Part shown: piece after piece, positions 8,015 through 17,273 of the stretch
Position numbering within the stretch: the first letter of the stretch is position 1
How the letters are laid out: every line of letters starts with the position of its first letter
Assembly (NCBI RefSeq): GCF_040901545.1
Contig: NZ_JBBDYL010000054.1
Location: 62,001-126,000 of the forward strand
Direction: 5' to 3'
From: Sulfuricaulis sp040901545
GTDB lineage: Bacteria > Pseudomonadota > Gammaproteobacteria > Acidiferrobacterales > Sulfurifustaceae
Length of the DNA: 64,000 nucleotides
Position numbers and translations under genes: made by a program
The notes under the pieces: generated by a model
The model's database searches: none
What the model saw: only the letters and a program-made list of their open reading frames with translations
Told to the model about the DNA's origin: nothing

Positions 8015-8521
8015 TCAGGCGCGCTCTTCGATAAAACTGAGGATGCGGTTCCTGGCGGCATCGGGCGCGATTCCCTGCACCGCGGCGACTTCGCGCGCGA
8101 GATAGCTGTTCGCCGTTTCAAGCAGCATGGACTCTTCGAAAGATAGGCCGGATTGTTTTTTCCAGCGCGTCAAATCGCGCACTACTTCACCCAGTTCGAG
8201 ACAGGAGCCGGAGTTGATTCGGCGTTCAATGTCCTTGCAGCGCTCGGCCCAATTGCCGCCGGTGACGCGCCGTTTGCTTTTAGCGGAAAGTATCTTGAAC
8301 AATTCCTTGAGTTTTTTGCCATCCAGCAACGGGCGGATACCGCTGCGCTCGAGATTGGAACGGGGAACTTTCACCGTCATCTGCGTGTCCTGAATGCGGA
8401 TGACGAAACAGGATTCAACTTGACCGAAATGATAAATATCTTCTACTGCCAGAATTACGCCGACACCGGCGGAAGGATAAAAAACCGTATCGCCTACCTT
8501 GTAGCGCGGATGTTTCGCCAT
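8015..8521 (-). CDS. CarD-family transcriptional regulator
   Basis: A 168-residue RNA-polymerase-binding protein. The N-terminal half (about residues 7-65: YKVGDTVFYPSAGVGVILAV through VKVPRSNLERSGIRPL) is the CarD/TRCF Tudor-like domain that contacts the polymerase beta subunit. The C-terminal helical part (NWAERCKDIERRINSG, then LARE) corresponds to the DNA-contacting domain of CarD. GGAGG lies 8 bases before the ATG, supporting the start. The gene is divergent from mfd, whose product contains the same RNA-polymerase-interaction fold, and precedes ispD-ispF. The family stabilises open promoter complexes; its targets here are unknown. Confidence 0.88.
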   Translation of the reverse strand: MAKHPRYKVGDTVFYPSAGVGVILAVEDIYHFGQVESCFVIRIQDTQMTVKVPRSNLERSGIRPLLDGKKLKELFKILSAKSKRRVTGGNWAERCKDIERRINSGSCLELGEVVRDLTRWKKQSGLSFEESMLLETANSYLAREVAAVQGIAPDAARNRILSFIEERA

Positions 8522-8555
8522 TCAGCACCCTCCAGGGGTCGAGTCAATGTCGCGG

Positions 8556-8584
8556 TTGATATGTTACGGGACAGTATTGTTCAA
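8556..8584 (-). promoter_or_regulatory. candidate sigma70 promoter for the carD-ispD-ispF unit
   Basis: On the minus strand a TTGAAC -35-like box (8579-8584) is separated by 17 bases from a TATCAA -10-like box (8556-8561), 34 bases upstream of the CarD start codon. Each box matches consensus at 4 of 6 positions, so this is only a candidate. Confidence 0.35.
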
Positions 8585-8724
8585 TTGGATTAAATTATGC
8601 ACGTAACCTGCTCCCCTGACAATATTTTTTGGACTTTTTCCCGGGGCGACTCACCCTGGAGCTTGGGGTAGAATACCAACCCTTGGCGAAGCACCGGCGA
8701 CAAACACTATTCCCGAATAATCGA

Positions 8725-11700
8725 TTGGATTCACCACTTAAGCTAGAACTGCCGGCCCGTCCCGGGGACCGGATCGCCTGGGGCGGACTGGCCGGCAGCG
8801 CCCGCGGGCTGGCCATCGCCTTGGCCGCCCAAACGCACGGCGGTCCGCTGCTGGCGATTACCTCCACCAGCCACTCCGCCCAGCGGTTGGCGGATGAGAT
8901 CGGCTTTTACGCCCCCGATCTTCCCCTCCTGCCGTTGCCTGACTGGGAATGTCTGCCCTACGACATGTTCTCGCCCCACCAGGACATCATTTCGCAGCGG
9001 CTGGAAACGTTCTATCGACTGCCAGACCTGACCCGCGGGGTGGTGCTGGCCTCCGTATCCACGCTCATGCATCGACTGCCGCCGCGCGACTACATCGCCG
9101 GGCACAGCTTCCTGATGAACGTCGGGGATCGGATTGAAATACAAACACTGCGGGCGCAATTGACGCGCGCCAATTACCACAGCGTGTCCCAAGTCATGCA
9201 GCCCGGAGAATTCGCCGTCCGCGGGGGCATCGTCGATCTTTATCCGGCTGGCAGCCAGCAACCGTTTCGACTTGATTTGTTCGGCGACCGAATCGAATCC
9301 ATCCGGGAATTCGATCCGGCGACCCAGCGGTCCGGAAAGTCCATCAATGCCATCCGGCTGTTTCCGGCGCGTGAATTTCCCATGACTGAGGAGGCAATTC
9401 AGCGATTCCGTCAGGCTTTCCGCGCCCGCTTCGAAGGCGATCCGCAAAAAGTCCCGCTGTACCGGAATATCAGCCAAGGCATCAGTCCGCCGGGGGCCGA
9501 GTATTACCTCCCGCTGTTTTTTTCACAGCTGGCGGTGATTTTCGACTATCTCCCGGGTTCCGCTTTATGTGTGACCGAGGCAAACCTGTCCGAATCGGCA
9601 AGTCAATTTCAAACCGAGGTTGCACAGCGGTACAGCGAAATGCGCCATGACCTGGAGCGGCCGGTGCTGGAACCGTCAGCAATAACCATCGGCGCGCGGG
9701 CGTTCATGGAAGGATTACAGGCATGGCCTCGGGTGGAACTGATTGAATACAGCCCGGATGCCGCCGCATTTTCAGCGCCTGGCGAAACAGTAATTAACTG
9801 CGACGCCAGACCACCGGCAAGCTTGCCGGTGGATCCCAAATCCGATGCGCCTTACCGGGCCATGTTCGATTACCTGCGCGCCTATCCGGGACGCGTGTTG
9901 TTTGTCGCCGAATCCGCCGGCCGGCGCGAGACGCTGCGCGGTTTATTCGAGGAAAACCGTTTGCCGCCAGTGGACGTGGCTGGGTGGCAGGCCTTTCTCG
10001 CGAACAATGTAAAGCTGGGGCTGACGGTGGCCGACCTCGAAAAAGGACTGCTGCTGAAGGAGCGTGAGATCGCCGTCATCACCGAGGCGCAGCTTTACGG
10101 CGAACGCGCGGCCCAGCGACGCCGGCGCCAACGCATGGAACGCGAACCGGAAGCGATTATTCGCCACCTCGCGGAATTAAATATCGGCGATCCGGTGGTG
10201 CACGAAGACCATGGCGTGGGGCGGTATCTGGGACTGCAAACGCTCGATATCGGCGACGGAGCGGCGGAATTTCTCGCGCTTGAGTACGCGGACGGAGACA
10301 AACTATATATCCCGGTGCTGTCACTGCATTTGATCAGCCGCTACACCGGCACCGACCCGGAACACGCGCCGCTGCACAAGCTCGGTGGCGAAGCATGGGA
10401 AAAAGCCAAACGCCGCGCGCTGGAAAAGGCGCACGATGCCGCCGCGGAATTGCTTGAAATTCAGGCGCTGCGTGCGGCGCGTGCCGGCCACGCTTTTCCA
10501 CCGCCCGAAGAACACTATCAATCCTTCGCCGGCGCGTTTCCTTTCGAGGAAACACCGGATCAGGAACGCGCCATTCGCGAAGTCTTGCAAGACATGCAAT
10601 CCCTCAAACCCATGGACCGGCTGGTTTGCGGCGATGTGGGATTCGGCAAGACGGAGGTGGCGATGCGCGCCGCTTTGCTCGCGGTGATGGGCAAATCACA
10701 GGTCGCCGTGCTGGTACCAACCACGTTGCTCGCGCAACAGCATTTTCAGAACTTCCAGGATCGCTTCGCCGGGCTGCCGATTCGCATCGAAATGCTGTCG
10801 CGGTTTCGCAGCCAGGCCGATCAGCGTCAGGTGATCGCGGCGCTTGCGGACGGATCGGTGGATATCGTCATCGGTACCCACCGGCTGCTGCAGAGCGACA
10901 TGCGTTTCAAGCGTCTTGGGCTTGTCATCATCGACGAAGAACATCGCTTCGGCGTGCGTCAGAAGGAACGCCTGAAACAACTGCGCAGCGAAGCGGATAT
11001 CCTGACGCTGACCGCCACCCCCATCCCGCGCACGCTGAATCTTTCGCTGGCCGGTCTGCGGGACATTTCCCTGATCACGACCGCACCGGAAGGTCGCTTG
11101 TCGGTTAAAACGTTCATCAGCGAATGGAGCCGATCGGTTATTCGCGAGGCTTGCTTGCGCGAAATCCGCCGTGGCGGGCAGGTTTATTTCCTGCACAACG
11201 AAGTGCGAACGATCGAAAGGATCGCGCGCGACTTGCGGGAACTCGTGCCCGAAGCCGACATCCGCATTGCTCATGGACAAATGCCAGAGCGGAAACTGGA
11301 ACGCATCATGCTCGATTTTTACCACCAGCGTTTCAGCGTGCTGGTGTGCTCGACCATCATCGAATCCGGGATTGACGTGCCGACCGCCAATACCATCATC
11401 ATTGAACGTGCGGACAAGTTCGGGTTGGCGCAGCTGCACCAATTGCGCGGACGCGTTGGACGATCGCATCATCGTGCCTACGCTTACTTACTGATACCGG
11501 ACCGGCGCGCACTGGCGGATGAGGCGGCAAAACGCCTGGAAGCCATTGAATCGCTTGAGGAACTGGGGGCGGGGTTTACGCTCGCCTCACATGACCTGGA
11601 AATCCGCGGGGCTGGCGAACTGCTGGGTGAGACGCAAAGCGGAATGATCGATGAGGTGGGATTTACGCTGTATGCGGAATTGCTGAACCGGGCGGTTCAG

Positions 11701-12207
11701 TCGTTGCAGGCGGGACGGTTGCCGGAGACGGATACCGCGCTGCACAGCGGAGCGGAAATCAATCTGCATGTACCGGCGCTGTTACCCGAAAACTACTTGC
11801 CGGACGTGCACATGCGGCTGATTCTCTACAAACGCATTGCGTCCGTTAAAAAAATCGAAGCGTTGCAGGAACTGAAAGAAGAAGTGATCGACCGTTTCGG
11901 GGTTCTGCCTGCCGCCGGGCAGCTTTTGTTCCGGGCCACTGAACTGAAAATCCTCACTACGCCTCTGGGCATCAAGAAAATCGATGCCGGCCCGCGCGGG
12001 GTGAGAATTGAATTTACCGAGGAACCCGATATCGATCCCGGATTGATATTGCGGCTGATCAGAACCGCGCCGAACACTTACCGGTTCGACGGCCCGAATC
12101 GCCTGCGTATCACGCGCGACACGCCGGACGTAGAATCACGCGTCCAGGCCATATATCAGTTTCTCGAAGCACTGACGCCCGAGGCAAAATCGGCAACCCT
12201 CAGATAA
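8725..12207 (+). CDS. mfd: transcription-repair coupling factor Mfd
   Basis: Superfamily II DNA translocase that removes stalled RNA polymerase at lesions and recruits UvrA. In order it has a UvrB-like N-terminal region with DWECLPYDMFSPHQDIIS, and the RNA-polymerase-interaction domain (VVHEDHGVGRYLGLQ). The helicase motifs follow: CGDVGFGKTEVAMRAA (Walker A), IIDEEHRFGVRQKERLK (DEEH box) and TLTATPIPRTLNLSL. Last comes the C-terminal TRCF domain. The frame is open back to TTG 8629, but the E. coli N-terminus aligns with the TTG at 8725, giving 1160 residues. I chose 8725; no strong ribosome-binding site decides it. The gene is convergent with def, with a gap of only 16 bases. Confidence 0.95.
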   Translation: MDSPLKLELPARPGDRIAWGGLAGSARGLAIALAAQTHGGPLLAITSTSHSAQRLADEIGFYAPDLPLLPLPDWECLPYDMFSPHQDIISQRLETFYRLPDLTRGVVLASVSTLMHRLPPRDYIAGHSFLMNVGDRIEIQTLRAQLTRANYHSVSQVMQPGEFAVRGGIVDLYPAGSQQPFRLDLFGDRIESIREFDPATQRSGKSINAIRLFPAREFPMTEEAIQRFRQAFRARFEGDPQKVPLYRNISQGISPPGAEYYLPLFFSQLAVIFDYLPGSALCVTEANLSESASQFQTEVAQRYSEMRHDLERPVLEPSAITIGARAFMEGLQAWPRVELIEYSPDAAAFSAPGETVINCDARPPASLPVDPKSDAPYRAMFDYLRAYPGRVLFVAESAGRRETLRGLFEENRLPPVDVAGWQAFLANNVKLGLTVADLEKGLLLKEREIAVITEAQLYGERAAQRRRRQRMEREPEAIIRHLAELNIGDPVVHEDHGVGRYLGLQTLDIGDGAAEFLALEYADGDKLYIPVLSLHLISRYTGTDPEHAPLHKLGGEAWEKAKRRALEKAHDAAAELLEIQALRAARAGHAFPPPEEHYQSFAGAFPFEETPDQERAIREVLQDMQSLKPMDRLVCGDVGFGKTEVAMRAALLAVMGKSQVAVLVPTTLLAQQHFQNFQDRFAGLPIRIEMLSRFRSQADQRQVIAALADGSVDIVIGTHRLLQSDMRFKRLGLVIIDEEHRFGVRQKERLKQLRSEADILTLTATPIPRTLNLSLAGLRDISLITTAPEGRLSVKTFISEWSRSVIREACLREIRRGGQVYFLHNEVRTIERIARDLRELVPEADIRIAHGQMPERKLERIMLDFYHQRFSVLVCSTIIESGIDVPTANTIIIERADKFGLAQLHQLRGRVGRSHHRAYAYLLIPDRRALADEAAKRLEAIESLEELGAGFTLASHDLEIRGAGELLGETQSGMIDEVGFTLYAELLNRAVQSLQAGRLPETDTALHSGAEINLHVPALLPENYLPDVHMRLILYKRIASVKKIEALQELKEEVIDRFGVLPAAGQLLFRATELKILTTPLGIKKIDAGPRGVRIEFTEEPDIDPGLILRLIRTAPNTYRFDGPNRLRITRDTPDVESRVQAIYQFLEALTPEAKSATLR

Positions 12208-12223
12208 CGGGATATGAACATTG

Positions 12224-12742
12224 CTACAGATCGGGAAACAGCGCGTCTTCAAACCCCAGCATGCGGATGTCTCGCAATCGCATGGGGTACAGAATACCAT
12301 CAAGGTGATCGCACTCATGCTGCACGACGCGCGCATGGAATCCGGAAACCGTGCGGTCGATGGGTTGACCGCGCTGATCAAAGCCGGTATAGCGGAGTGT
12401 TAGATGACGGCTCACGAGACCGCGCAGTCCCGGCACGCTGAGACACCCTTCCCATCCGTCTTCCATTTCATCACCTATCGGCATCAGTTTCGGATTGACC
12501 AACACCGTGGATGGCACCGGCTCGACGTTGGGATAACGGGGATTGGCTTCGACACTGAAGACGACCACGCGTTCCGAGACGCCGATTTGCGGGGCCGCCA
12601 GACCGGCGCCGTTCAATTCGGCCATGGTGTCGAACATGTCCGCGATCAGCGCATCCAATTCCGGCGTATTGAACTTCTGTACCGGCTCGGCCTTTTTGTA
12701 CAAGAGCGGATCCCCCATCTTGAGCACGCGTCTGACGGTCAT
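12224..12742 (-). CDS. def: peptide deformylase
   Basis: Metalloprotease that removes the N-formyl group from nascent proteins. All three family motifs are present in the 172 residues: GAGLAAPQIG at 45-54, EGCLSVPG at 98-105 with the metal-binding Cys, and QHECDHLDG at 141-149 with the two metal His and the catalytic Glu. It is not next to fmt here, as it is in E. coli, but sits alone between mfd and a CsiV-like gene. Its 66-base upstream region is shared with the divergent CsiV-like gene. Confidence 0.96.
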   Translation of the reverse strand: MTVRRVLKMGDPLLYKKAEPVQKFNTPELDALIADMFDTMAELNGAGLAAPQIGVSERVVVFSVEANPRYPNVEPVPSTVLVNPKLMPIGDEMEDGWEGCLSVPGLRGLVSRHLTLRYTGFDQRGQPIDRTVSGFHARVVQHECDHLDGILYPMRLRDIRMLGFEDALFPDL

Positions 12743-12808
12743 CTTGCCATCTCGATATTAGATAAAGAATAAGCGATACTATAAAGAATCCAAACCGAGG
12801 AAAACAAC
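12743..12808. promoter_or_regulatory. shared divergent promoter region of def and the CsiV-like gene
   Basis: These 66 AT-rich bases must hold both promoters. On the minus strand a TTGTTT box and a TATAGT box 18 bases apart could serve def, with the -35 box close to the start of the other gene. On the plus strand a TATAAA box precedes the CsiV-like gene, whose GTG start follows GAGG. Boxes are imperfect. Confidence 0.3.
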
Positions 12809-13384
12809 GTGCGGCGCCTATTCCTTATTATCTTTCCGCTCCTGATGCCAGGAGTCTTGCCGCACGCGGCCACACAGGCCCTCAATCTGTATGAAGTCGA
12901 GGTGATTGTTTTTTCAAATCAGCTTCCGGACATGGAAGGCGATGAGCTGTGGCGAATTGAGCAAACCAGGCTGGAGAATGGGGATATTGCCGAGGCTGTC
13001 GTTCTTGGCGAGAAGCCCCCCGCGGAATCCTTGCTTTCTCCTGCGGCCTTGGCGCTTGAACAGTCAGGCCGGCATCGCGTCCTGGCGCGCCTGCGCTGGC
13101 AGCAGAATGCCGAGGTCAAGTCATCGTCGAAACCGGTGAAAATCGACAATCCGGCGGAGGGTCTCGATGGCGCACTGCGGTTTTATTCTAGCCGCTATCT
13201 CTTGATGGAAATCAACCTGATCCTCCGCGAACCAGCGAGAACAGGATTATTTGGGGTAGCGGGAGGCGATACGCGGATTTATCGCCTCAATGAGTTCCGG
13301 CGCATCAAATTACTGGAAACCCATTATTTCGACCATCCAAAATTCGGCGTGCTGGTTCGCGTCGCGCCGGTAAAAGAAAATTAA
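12809..13384 (+). CDS. CsiV-family periplasmic protein
   Basis: A 191-residue protein with an N-terminal signal peptide (LFLIIFPLLMPGVLPHAATQA), then NLYEVEVIVFSN at the start of the mature part. The family is named after Vibrio CsiV, a periplasmic peptidoglycan-binding protein, and usually lies beside mfd in gammaproteobacteria, as here. The C-terminus has the family pattern RIYRLNEFRRIKLLETHYFDHPKFGVL split over the last 40 residues. It starts at GTG 12809 with GAGG upstream. The assignment rests on the terminal motifs and synteny; function in this organism is inferred. Confidence 0.75.
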   Translation: MRRLFLIIFPLLMPGVLPHAATQALNLYEVEVIVFSNQLPDMEGDELWRIEQTRLENGDIAEAVVLGEKPPAESLLSPAALALEQSGRHRVLARLRWQQNAEVKSSSKPVKIDNPAEGLDGALRFYSSRYLLMEINLILREPARTGLFGVAGGDTRIYRLNEFRRIKLLETHYFDHPKFGVLVRVAPVKEN

Positions 13385-13463
13385 CCCGGATTCCCCGGAG
13401 CAAGTAGCACCGATATTTTCGTTTCGGGTAATACTCGACCTCGTTGAAGCGTGTTGCGCGCTT

Positions 13464-14216
13464 TCAGCCCTGGACAATTAAAGGGATGGCCTGCTCCAAC
13501 AGGGCGCGAACCTTGGACATGCCCGATTCCAGATTTTTTTCAATTTCCCTGATACTGATCGCAGCTTCGGCTTTTCCGGCCGCAGGGTTCACCACGACCG
13601 CAATCGAGACGTAACAAAGTTCGAGTTCGCGCGCGAGTCCGGCCTCGGGCATGCCGGTCATGCCGACGATATCCGCTCCGTCCTGCTCCATGCGCCGAAT
13701 CTCCGACGCGCTTTCAAACCGTGGTCCCTGGGTCGCGCCGTAGGTTCCGTGTCCGATGGTGCTGAGCCGGGCGCGGCGGGCGGCATCGATCAGCGTTTGA
13801 CGCAGTTCCTCGCAATAGGGATCCGTAAAATCGACATGAGTCACCTGTTTTTGCTCGCTGTCGAAAAATGTATGGGCGCGCCCATAAGTGTAATCGATAA
13901 TCTGATCCGGTATCACCAGCGTCCCTGGCAACAAATAATCGGGTGAGATGCCGCCGACAGCATTAATGGCGATGACGCGGCTGACACCCGTGTGTTTGAT
14001 GGCCCAGATGTTGGCGCGGTAATTGACTTCATGCGGCGGGATGGTGTGGCCGGGTCCGTGTCGCGGGAGAAATACCGCTTCGCGCCCGCTCAATACTCCG
14101 TAAACCAGCGGTGCCGACGGCTCGCCGTAAGGAGTGCGAATGACTTCACGCCGCGAGATTCGCAGATTTTTGAGATTGGTCAGGCCGCTGCCGCCAATGA
14201 TCGCCACGGCTGTCAT
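13464..14216 (-). CDS. S-methyl-5'-thioinosine phosphorylase / purine nucleoside phosphorylase
   Basis: Phosphorolysis of a purine (thio)nucleoside to base and (methylthio)ribose 1-phosphate. The 250-residue protein has the phosphate-binding start AIIGGSGL, FLPRHGPGHTIPPHEVNYRANI, and INAVGGISPDYLLPGTLVIPD split across the base site. It also has TYGATQGPRFESASEIR and VVNPAAGK. Asn in VVNPAAG, where methylthioadenosine phosphorylases carry Asp, suggests a 6-oxopurine substrate as in the Pseudomonas methylthioinosine enzyme. It overlaps the hypoxanthine phosphoribosyltransferase gene by 4 bases, so the released hypoxanthine could be salvaged directly. Confidence 0.87.
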   Translation of the reverse strand: MTAVAIIGGSGLTNLKNLRISRREVIRTPYGEPSAPLVYGVLSGREAVFLPRHGPGHTIPPHEVNYRANIWAIKHTGVSRVIAINAVGGISPDYLLPGTLVIPDQIIDYTYGRAHTFFDSEQKQVTHVDFTDPYCEELRQTLIDAARRARLSTIGHGTYGATQGPRFESASEIRRMEQDGADIVGMTGMPEAGLARELELCYVSIAVVVNPAAGKAEAAISIREIEKNLESGMSKVRALLEQAIPLIVQG

Positions 14217-14770
14217 TCGGGTTTTCCCTCCGCATAGATGCCGGCGATATTCCGCAGGTAACCCTTATAATCCATGCCGCAACCGAAAACATACCGGTCG
14301 GGTACTTCGAGGCCGGCGAATTCAATTTTGACTTCATGTTTTCGAGGACGGTCTTTCACGACCAGGACCGCCTTGTAAACTTCGCGCGCCCCTTCGCCCC
14401 GGTAGCGCGTCTCGATACCGGCAAGGGTGGCGCCTTCATCCAGAATATCGTCAATCAGCAACACCACCCGATCACGCGGGTTGTGGTGCGGTCCAGAGAT
14501 CCACTGGAGCTGGCCGCCGTGCAATCGGTTTTTGTATCGGGTGGCGTGGACATAATCAATTTGAAGCGGGAAATGGAGCTGGGGAAGAATCTTCCCGAAA
14601 GGCACTACTCCGCCCGTCATGACGCATACCACCAGCGGATCATCGCCGTCGATGGCCTGAGTGATTTGCGCGGCCATCCTGGCCAGAGCCGTTTCCACCG
14701 CTTCTGGAGTATGCAGGCAGTCTGCCTGATGCAATATCTCCCATGCCTGCTGCGCACTGATGGTAGTCAA
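14213..14770 (-). CDS. hpt: hypoxanthine-guanine phosphoribosyltransferase
   Basis: Converts hypoxanthine or guanine with PRPP to IMP or GMP. The 185-residue protein has CVMTGGVVPFGKILPQL, the PPi loop, the PRPP-binding motif VVLLIDDILDEGATLAGIE, and a C-terminal YVFGCGMDYKGYLRN that stacks on the base. It is the first gene of a two-gene purine-salvage unit with the downstream phosphorylase (4-base ATGA overlap). A TATAAT box lies 45 bases upstream of the start. Fifteen-residue-long N-terminal extension and loop lengths fit the PA4645-type subgroup of proteobacteria. Confidence 0.88.
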   Translation of the reverse strand: MTTISAQQAWEILHQADCLHTPEAVETALARMAAQITQAIDGDDPLVVCVMTGGVVPFGKILPQLHFPLQIDYVHATRYKNRLHGGQLQWISGPHHNPRDRVVLLIDDILDEGATLAGIETRYRGEGAREVYKAVLVVKDRPRKHEVKIEFAGLEVPDRYVFGCGMDYKGYLRNIAGIYAEGKPE

Positions 14771-14815
14771 TGTCGATCCGTGAATCTGGTTTGGGACGGA
14801 GACGGTTTTGTGTCA

Positions 14816-14844
14816 ATTATAATAAGCCGATGTCGTTGCACACC
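14816..14844 (-). promoter_or_regulatory. candidate promoter of hpt
   Basis: On the minus strand a perfect TATAAT -10 box lies at 14816-14821, 45 bases before the hpt ATG. The -35 region at 17-base spacing (GGTGTG) is poor, so an activator or an alternative spacing may be needed. Confidence 0.4.
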
Positions 14845-14944
14845 CGAATTATATATATCTTTGTACGCACGACACCATTTCACTGCGCACGTATGGTATC
14901 CGAACGCGCCATCGTTACCGGCCGCGATACCGTGAAAAAGATGC

Positions 14945-15814
14945 TCAGAGTTTCAAACCTTTCAGGTAAATCAGAAACTGGTCTTTCAGTTCCGGATGAG
15001 CCAGCGCGTATTCCACGGTTGCTTGCAGATAGCCGAACTTGTTGCCGCAATCATAACGCTTGCCAGAGAATTCGTAAGCCAGGACTTGTTCATGTGACAG
15101 CAAGGCGGCAATACCGTCTGTCAGCTGGATCTCTCCCCCTGCTCCGGGCTGGACGCTTTCCAGCAAACCGAAAATACGCGGAGTAAGGATGTAACGACCG
15201 ACCACGGCCAGAGTAGAAGGAGCCTTTTCCGGGGCCGGTTTTTCGACGATGCTTTCCACTTTGTACAACCGATCCCCCGCAGGTATGCCCTTCACAATTC
15301 CGTAACTACGCGTTGCCTCTCTGGGAATCGTTTGCACGCCAATTACGGAACTCTGATGCCTGATATACAGATCCACCATCTGCTTCAGCGCGCCGGGTGC
15401 GGCACTGATCAGATCGTCCGCCAGGATAACCGCGAAGGGATCGTTGCCCACCACCTGCTTGGCGCACAACACGGCGTGTCCCAGCCCCAATGCCTCGGCC
15501 TGCCGGATATAAACGCAGGAGGCGGAATTCGGCAAAACATTTTGCACCATGCCCAAAAGATCCTTTTTCCCGTCAGCCTCGAGCTGCACTTCGAGTTCGT
15601 AAGCTTTGTCGAAATGGTCTTCGATCGACCGCTTGTTCCGTCCGGTTACAAAAATCAATTCATCTATTCCGGCCGCAATCGCCTCTTCCGCGGCATATTG
15701 AATGAGCGGTTTATCGACAATCGGGAGCATCTCCTTGGGATTAGCCTTGGTCGCAGGCAAAAAACGCGTACCCAGCCCCGCCACGGGAAAGACTGCTTTT
15801 GTAACTTGATTCAT
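14945..15814 (-). CDS. galU: UTP-glucose-1-phosphate uridylyltransferase
   Basis: Makes UDP-glucose, the precursor for the UDP-glucuronate branch used in this locus. The 289-residue protein has the GalU start AVFPVAGLGTRFLPATKA, the catalytic lysine region PKEMLPIVDKPLIQYA, FVTGRNKRSIEDHFD, and VILADDLI. The C-terminus has IQLTDGIAAL and RYDCGNKFGYL, all diagnostic. It is the most promoter-distal gene of the polysaccharide locus and lies 43 bases after ugd, the next enzyme in the pathway. No clear terminator follows it. Confidence 0.96.
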   Translation of the reverse strand: MNQVTKAVFPVAGLGTRFLPATKANPKEMLPIVDKPLIQYAAEEAIAAGIDELIFVTGRNKRSIEDHFDKAYELEVQLEADGKKDLLGMVQNVLPNSASCVYIRQAEALGLGHAVLCAKQVVGNDPFAVILADDLISAAPGALKQMVDLYIRHQSSVIGVQTIPREATRSYGIVKGIPAGDRLYKVESIVEKPAPEKAPSTLAVVGRYILTPRIFGLLESVQPGAGGEIQLTDGIAALLSHEQVLAYEFSGKRYDCGNKFGYLQATVEYALAHPELKDQFLIYLKGLKL

Positions 15815-15857
15815 TTTCCTGTTCTGATTTGTCGCGGGAATTTTATAATGAATCTGA

Positions 15858-17213
15858 TTATAGGTTAATTTTGTCAGGTGTTGCGCGGCCTATGCCGCTG
15901 TATTCAAATCCGGCCTGGCGCAGGAGTGCCGGGTCGTACTGGTTCCGTCCATCGAATACCACCGCTTGCTTCATGATTTTCCTGATCCGGTCGAAATCAG
16001 GATGTCGGAACGGCTTCCATTCCGTTACCAGGACCATGGCATCTGCGCCTTCGAGCGCTTGATACTGTTCATCCATCAGCTTTAACTGATTGCTGTCAAA
16101 CCAGGCGCGGGGAAACTCGCGTCTGGCGGTTTGCATGGCCACCGGGTCGTATGCCTTGATCGAAGCGCCGGCGCCTATCAACGCATTCAGTAATACGACG
16201 GAAGAAGCCTCGCGCAAATCGTCCGTACCGGGCTTGAAAGCCAGGCCCCAGACACCGAAGCACAACCCTTTCAGGTTGGGACCGAAACGATGCCGGATTT
16301 TTTCGAACAATACCTGTTTTTGCGCATTGTTCCGGGCTTCCACCGCGCCGAGCACTTTAGGTTCATAGTCATGATCCTTGGCCATGCGAATCAGGGCTTT
16401 CACGTCCTTTGGAAAGCATGAGCCCCCATAGCCGGCGCCCGGATAGATAAACGAATAACCAATACGTGAATCGGATCCGATTCCATTGCGAACATTCTCG
16501 ACGTCCACGCCCAAGCGTTCGCAAAGATTGGCGATCTCATTCATGAACGAGATCTTGGTGGCGAGCATGGCATTGCCGGCATACTTGGCCATCTCGGCGT
16601 CCCGCACCCCCATGAAGAGCAGGCGTTCGTGAGTACGCATGAATGGCAGATAGAGATCGCGCATCACCTTGCGAACCTGTTCGCTGTCCGTGCCGATGAT
16701 GACCCGGTCCGGGCGCATGAAATCCTCCACGGCCGCGCCTTCCTTGAGGAATTCAGGATTACTGACGACATCGAACGAAACTTTAGCGCCACGTTTGGCC
16801 AATTCATCGTCAATGGCAGCCTTGACCTTGTCAGCCGTTCCGACCGGAACGGTGGACTTGTCCACCACGATGGTATGTTGCGTAATATGGCGGCCGATCT
16901 CTCTGGCAACTCCGAGGACATATTGCAGGTCCGCCGAACCGTCTTCTTCAGGCGGCGTGCCGACGGCAATGAAATACATATTGGATTTTGCCGCCGGATC
17001 GGTTAACGACGTGCAGAACCTCAGCCGACCGTTTTTGTGGTTGTTCGCCACCATCGGCTCGAGCCCGGGCTCATAGATGGGTAGCACCCCCTTTTTAAGT
17101 CCTGCAATCTTGTGTTGGTCTATGTCGACGCACGTGACGTTGTTGCCCATTTCCGCAAAACAGGCGCCCGTGACAAGGCCGACGTAGCCCGTACCGATAA
17201 TCGTCAACTTCAT
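15858..17213 (-). CDS. ugd: UDP-glucose 6-dehydrogenase
   Basis: Two-step NAD-dependent oxidation of UDP-glucose to UDP-glucuronate. The 451-residue protein has the N-terminal Rossmann motif IIGTGYVGLVTGACFAEMG, VDKSTVPVGTADKV, VVSNPEFLKEGAAVEDF, and the active-site Cys (about residue 265) in YGGSCFPKD. The C-terminal domain has VWGLAFKPGTDDLREA. Its product feeds Uxs (UDP-xylose) and the UDP-GlcA 4-epimerase (UDP-GalA) encoded at the other end of the locus. It precedes galU. Confidence 0.96.
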   Translation of the reverse strand: MKLTIIGTGYVGLVTGACFAEMGNNVTCVDIDQHKIAGLKKGVLPIYEPGLEPMVANNHKNGRLRFCTSLTDPAAKSNMYFIAVGTPPEEDGSADLQYVLGVAREIGRHITQHTIVVDKSTVPVGTADKVKAAIDDELAKRGAKVSFDVVSNPEFLKEGAAVEDFMRPDRVIIGTDSEQVRKVMRDLYLPFMRTHERLLFMGVRDAEMAKYAGNAMLATKISFMNEIANLCERLGVDVENVRNGIGSDSRIGYSFIYPGAGYGGSCFPKDVKALIRMAKDHDYEPKVLGAVEARNNAQKQVLFEKIRHRFGPNLKGLCFGVWGLAFKPGTDDLREASSVVLLNALIGAGASIKAYDPVAMQTARREFPRAWFDSNQLKLMDEQYQALEGADAMVLVTEWKPFRHPDFDRIRKIMKQAVVFDGRNQYDPALLRQAGFEYSGIGRATPDKINL

Positions 17214-17273
17214 ATCGTTAATTTCCTGCTGGAAAAAAAAGAGAAATACGTTATTCGAACGCTTTCGAACAAG

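Noticed and set aside
8629..8724. Upstream extension of mfd from the TTG at 8629
   Set aside because: The added 32 residues have no counterpart in E. coli Mfd, whose first Met aligns with the codon at 8725.
10696..11472. Minus-strand 258-codon frame inside mfd
   Set aside because: Lies antisense to the helicase core of mfd; composition looks like a frame shadow, with no start signal.
14771..14944. Terminator after galU
   Set aside because: No stem followed by a T-run could be found on the minus strand; only the hpt promoter candidate is supported.
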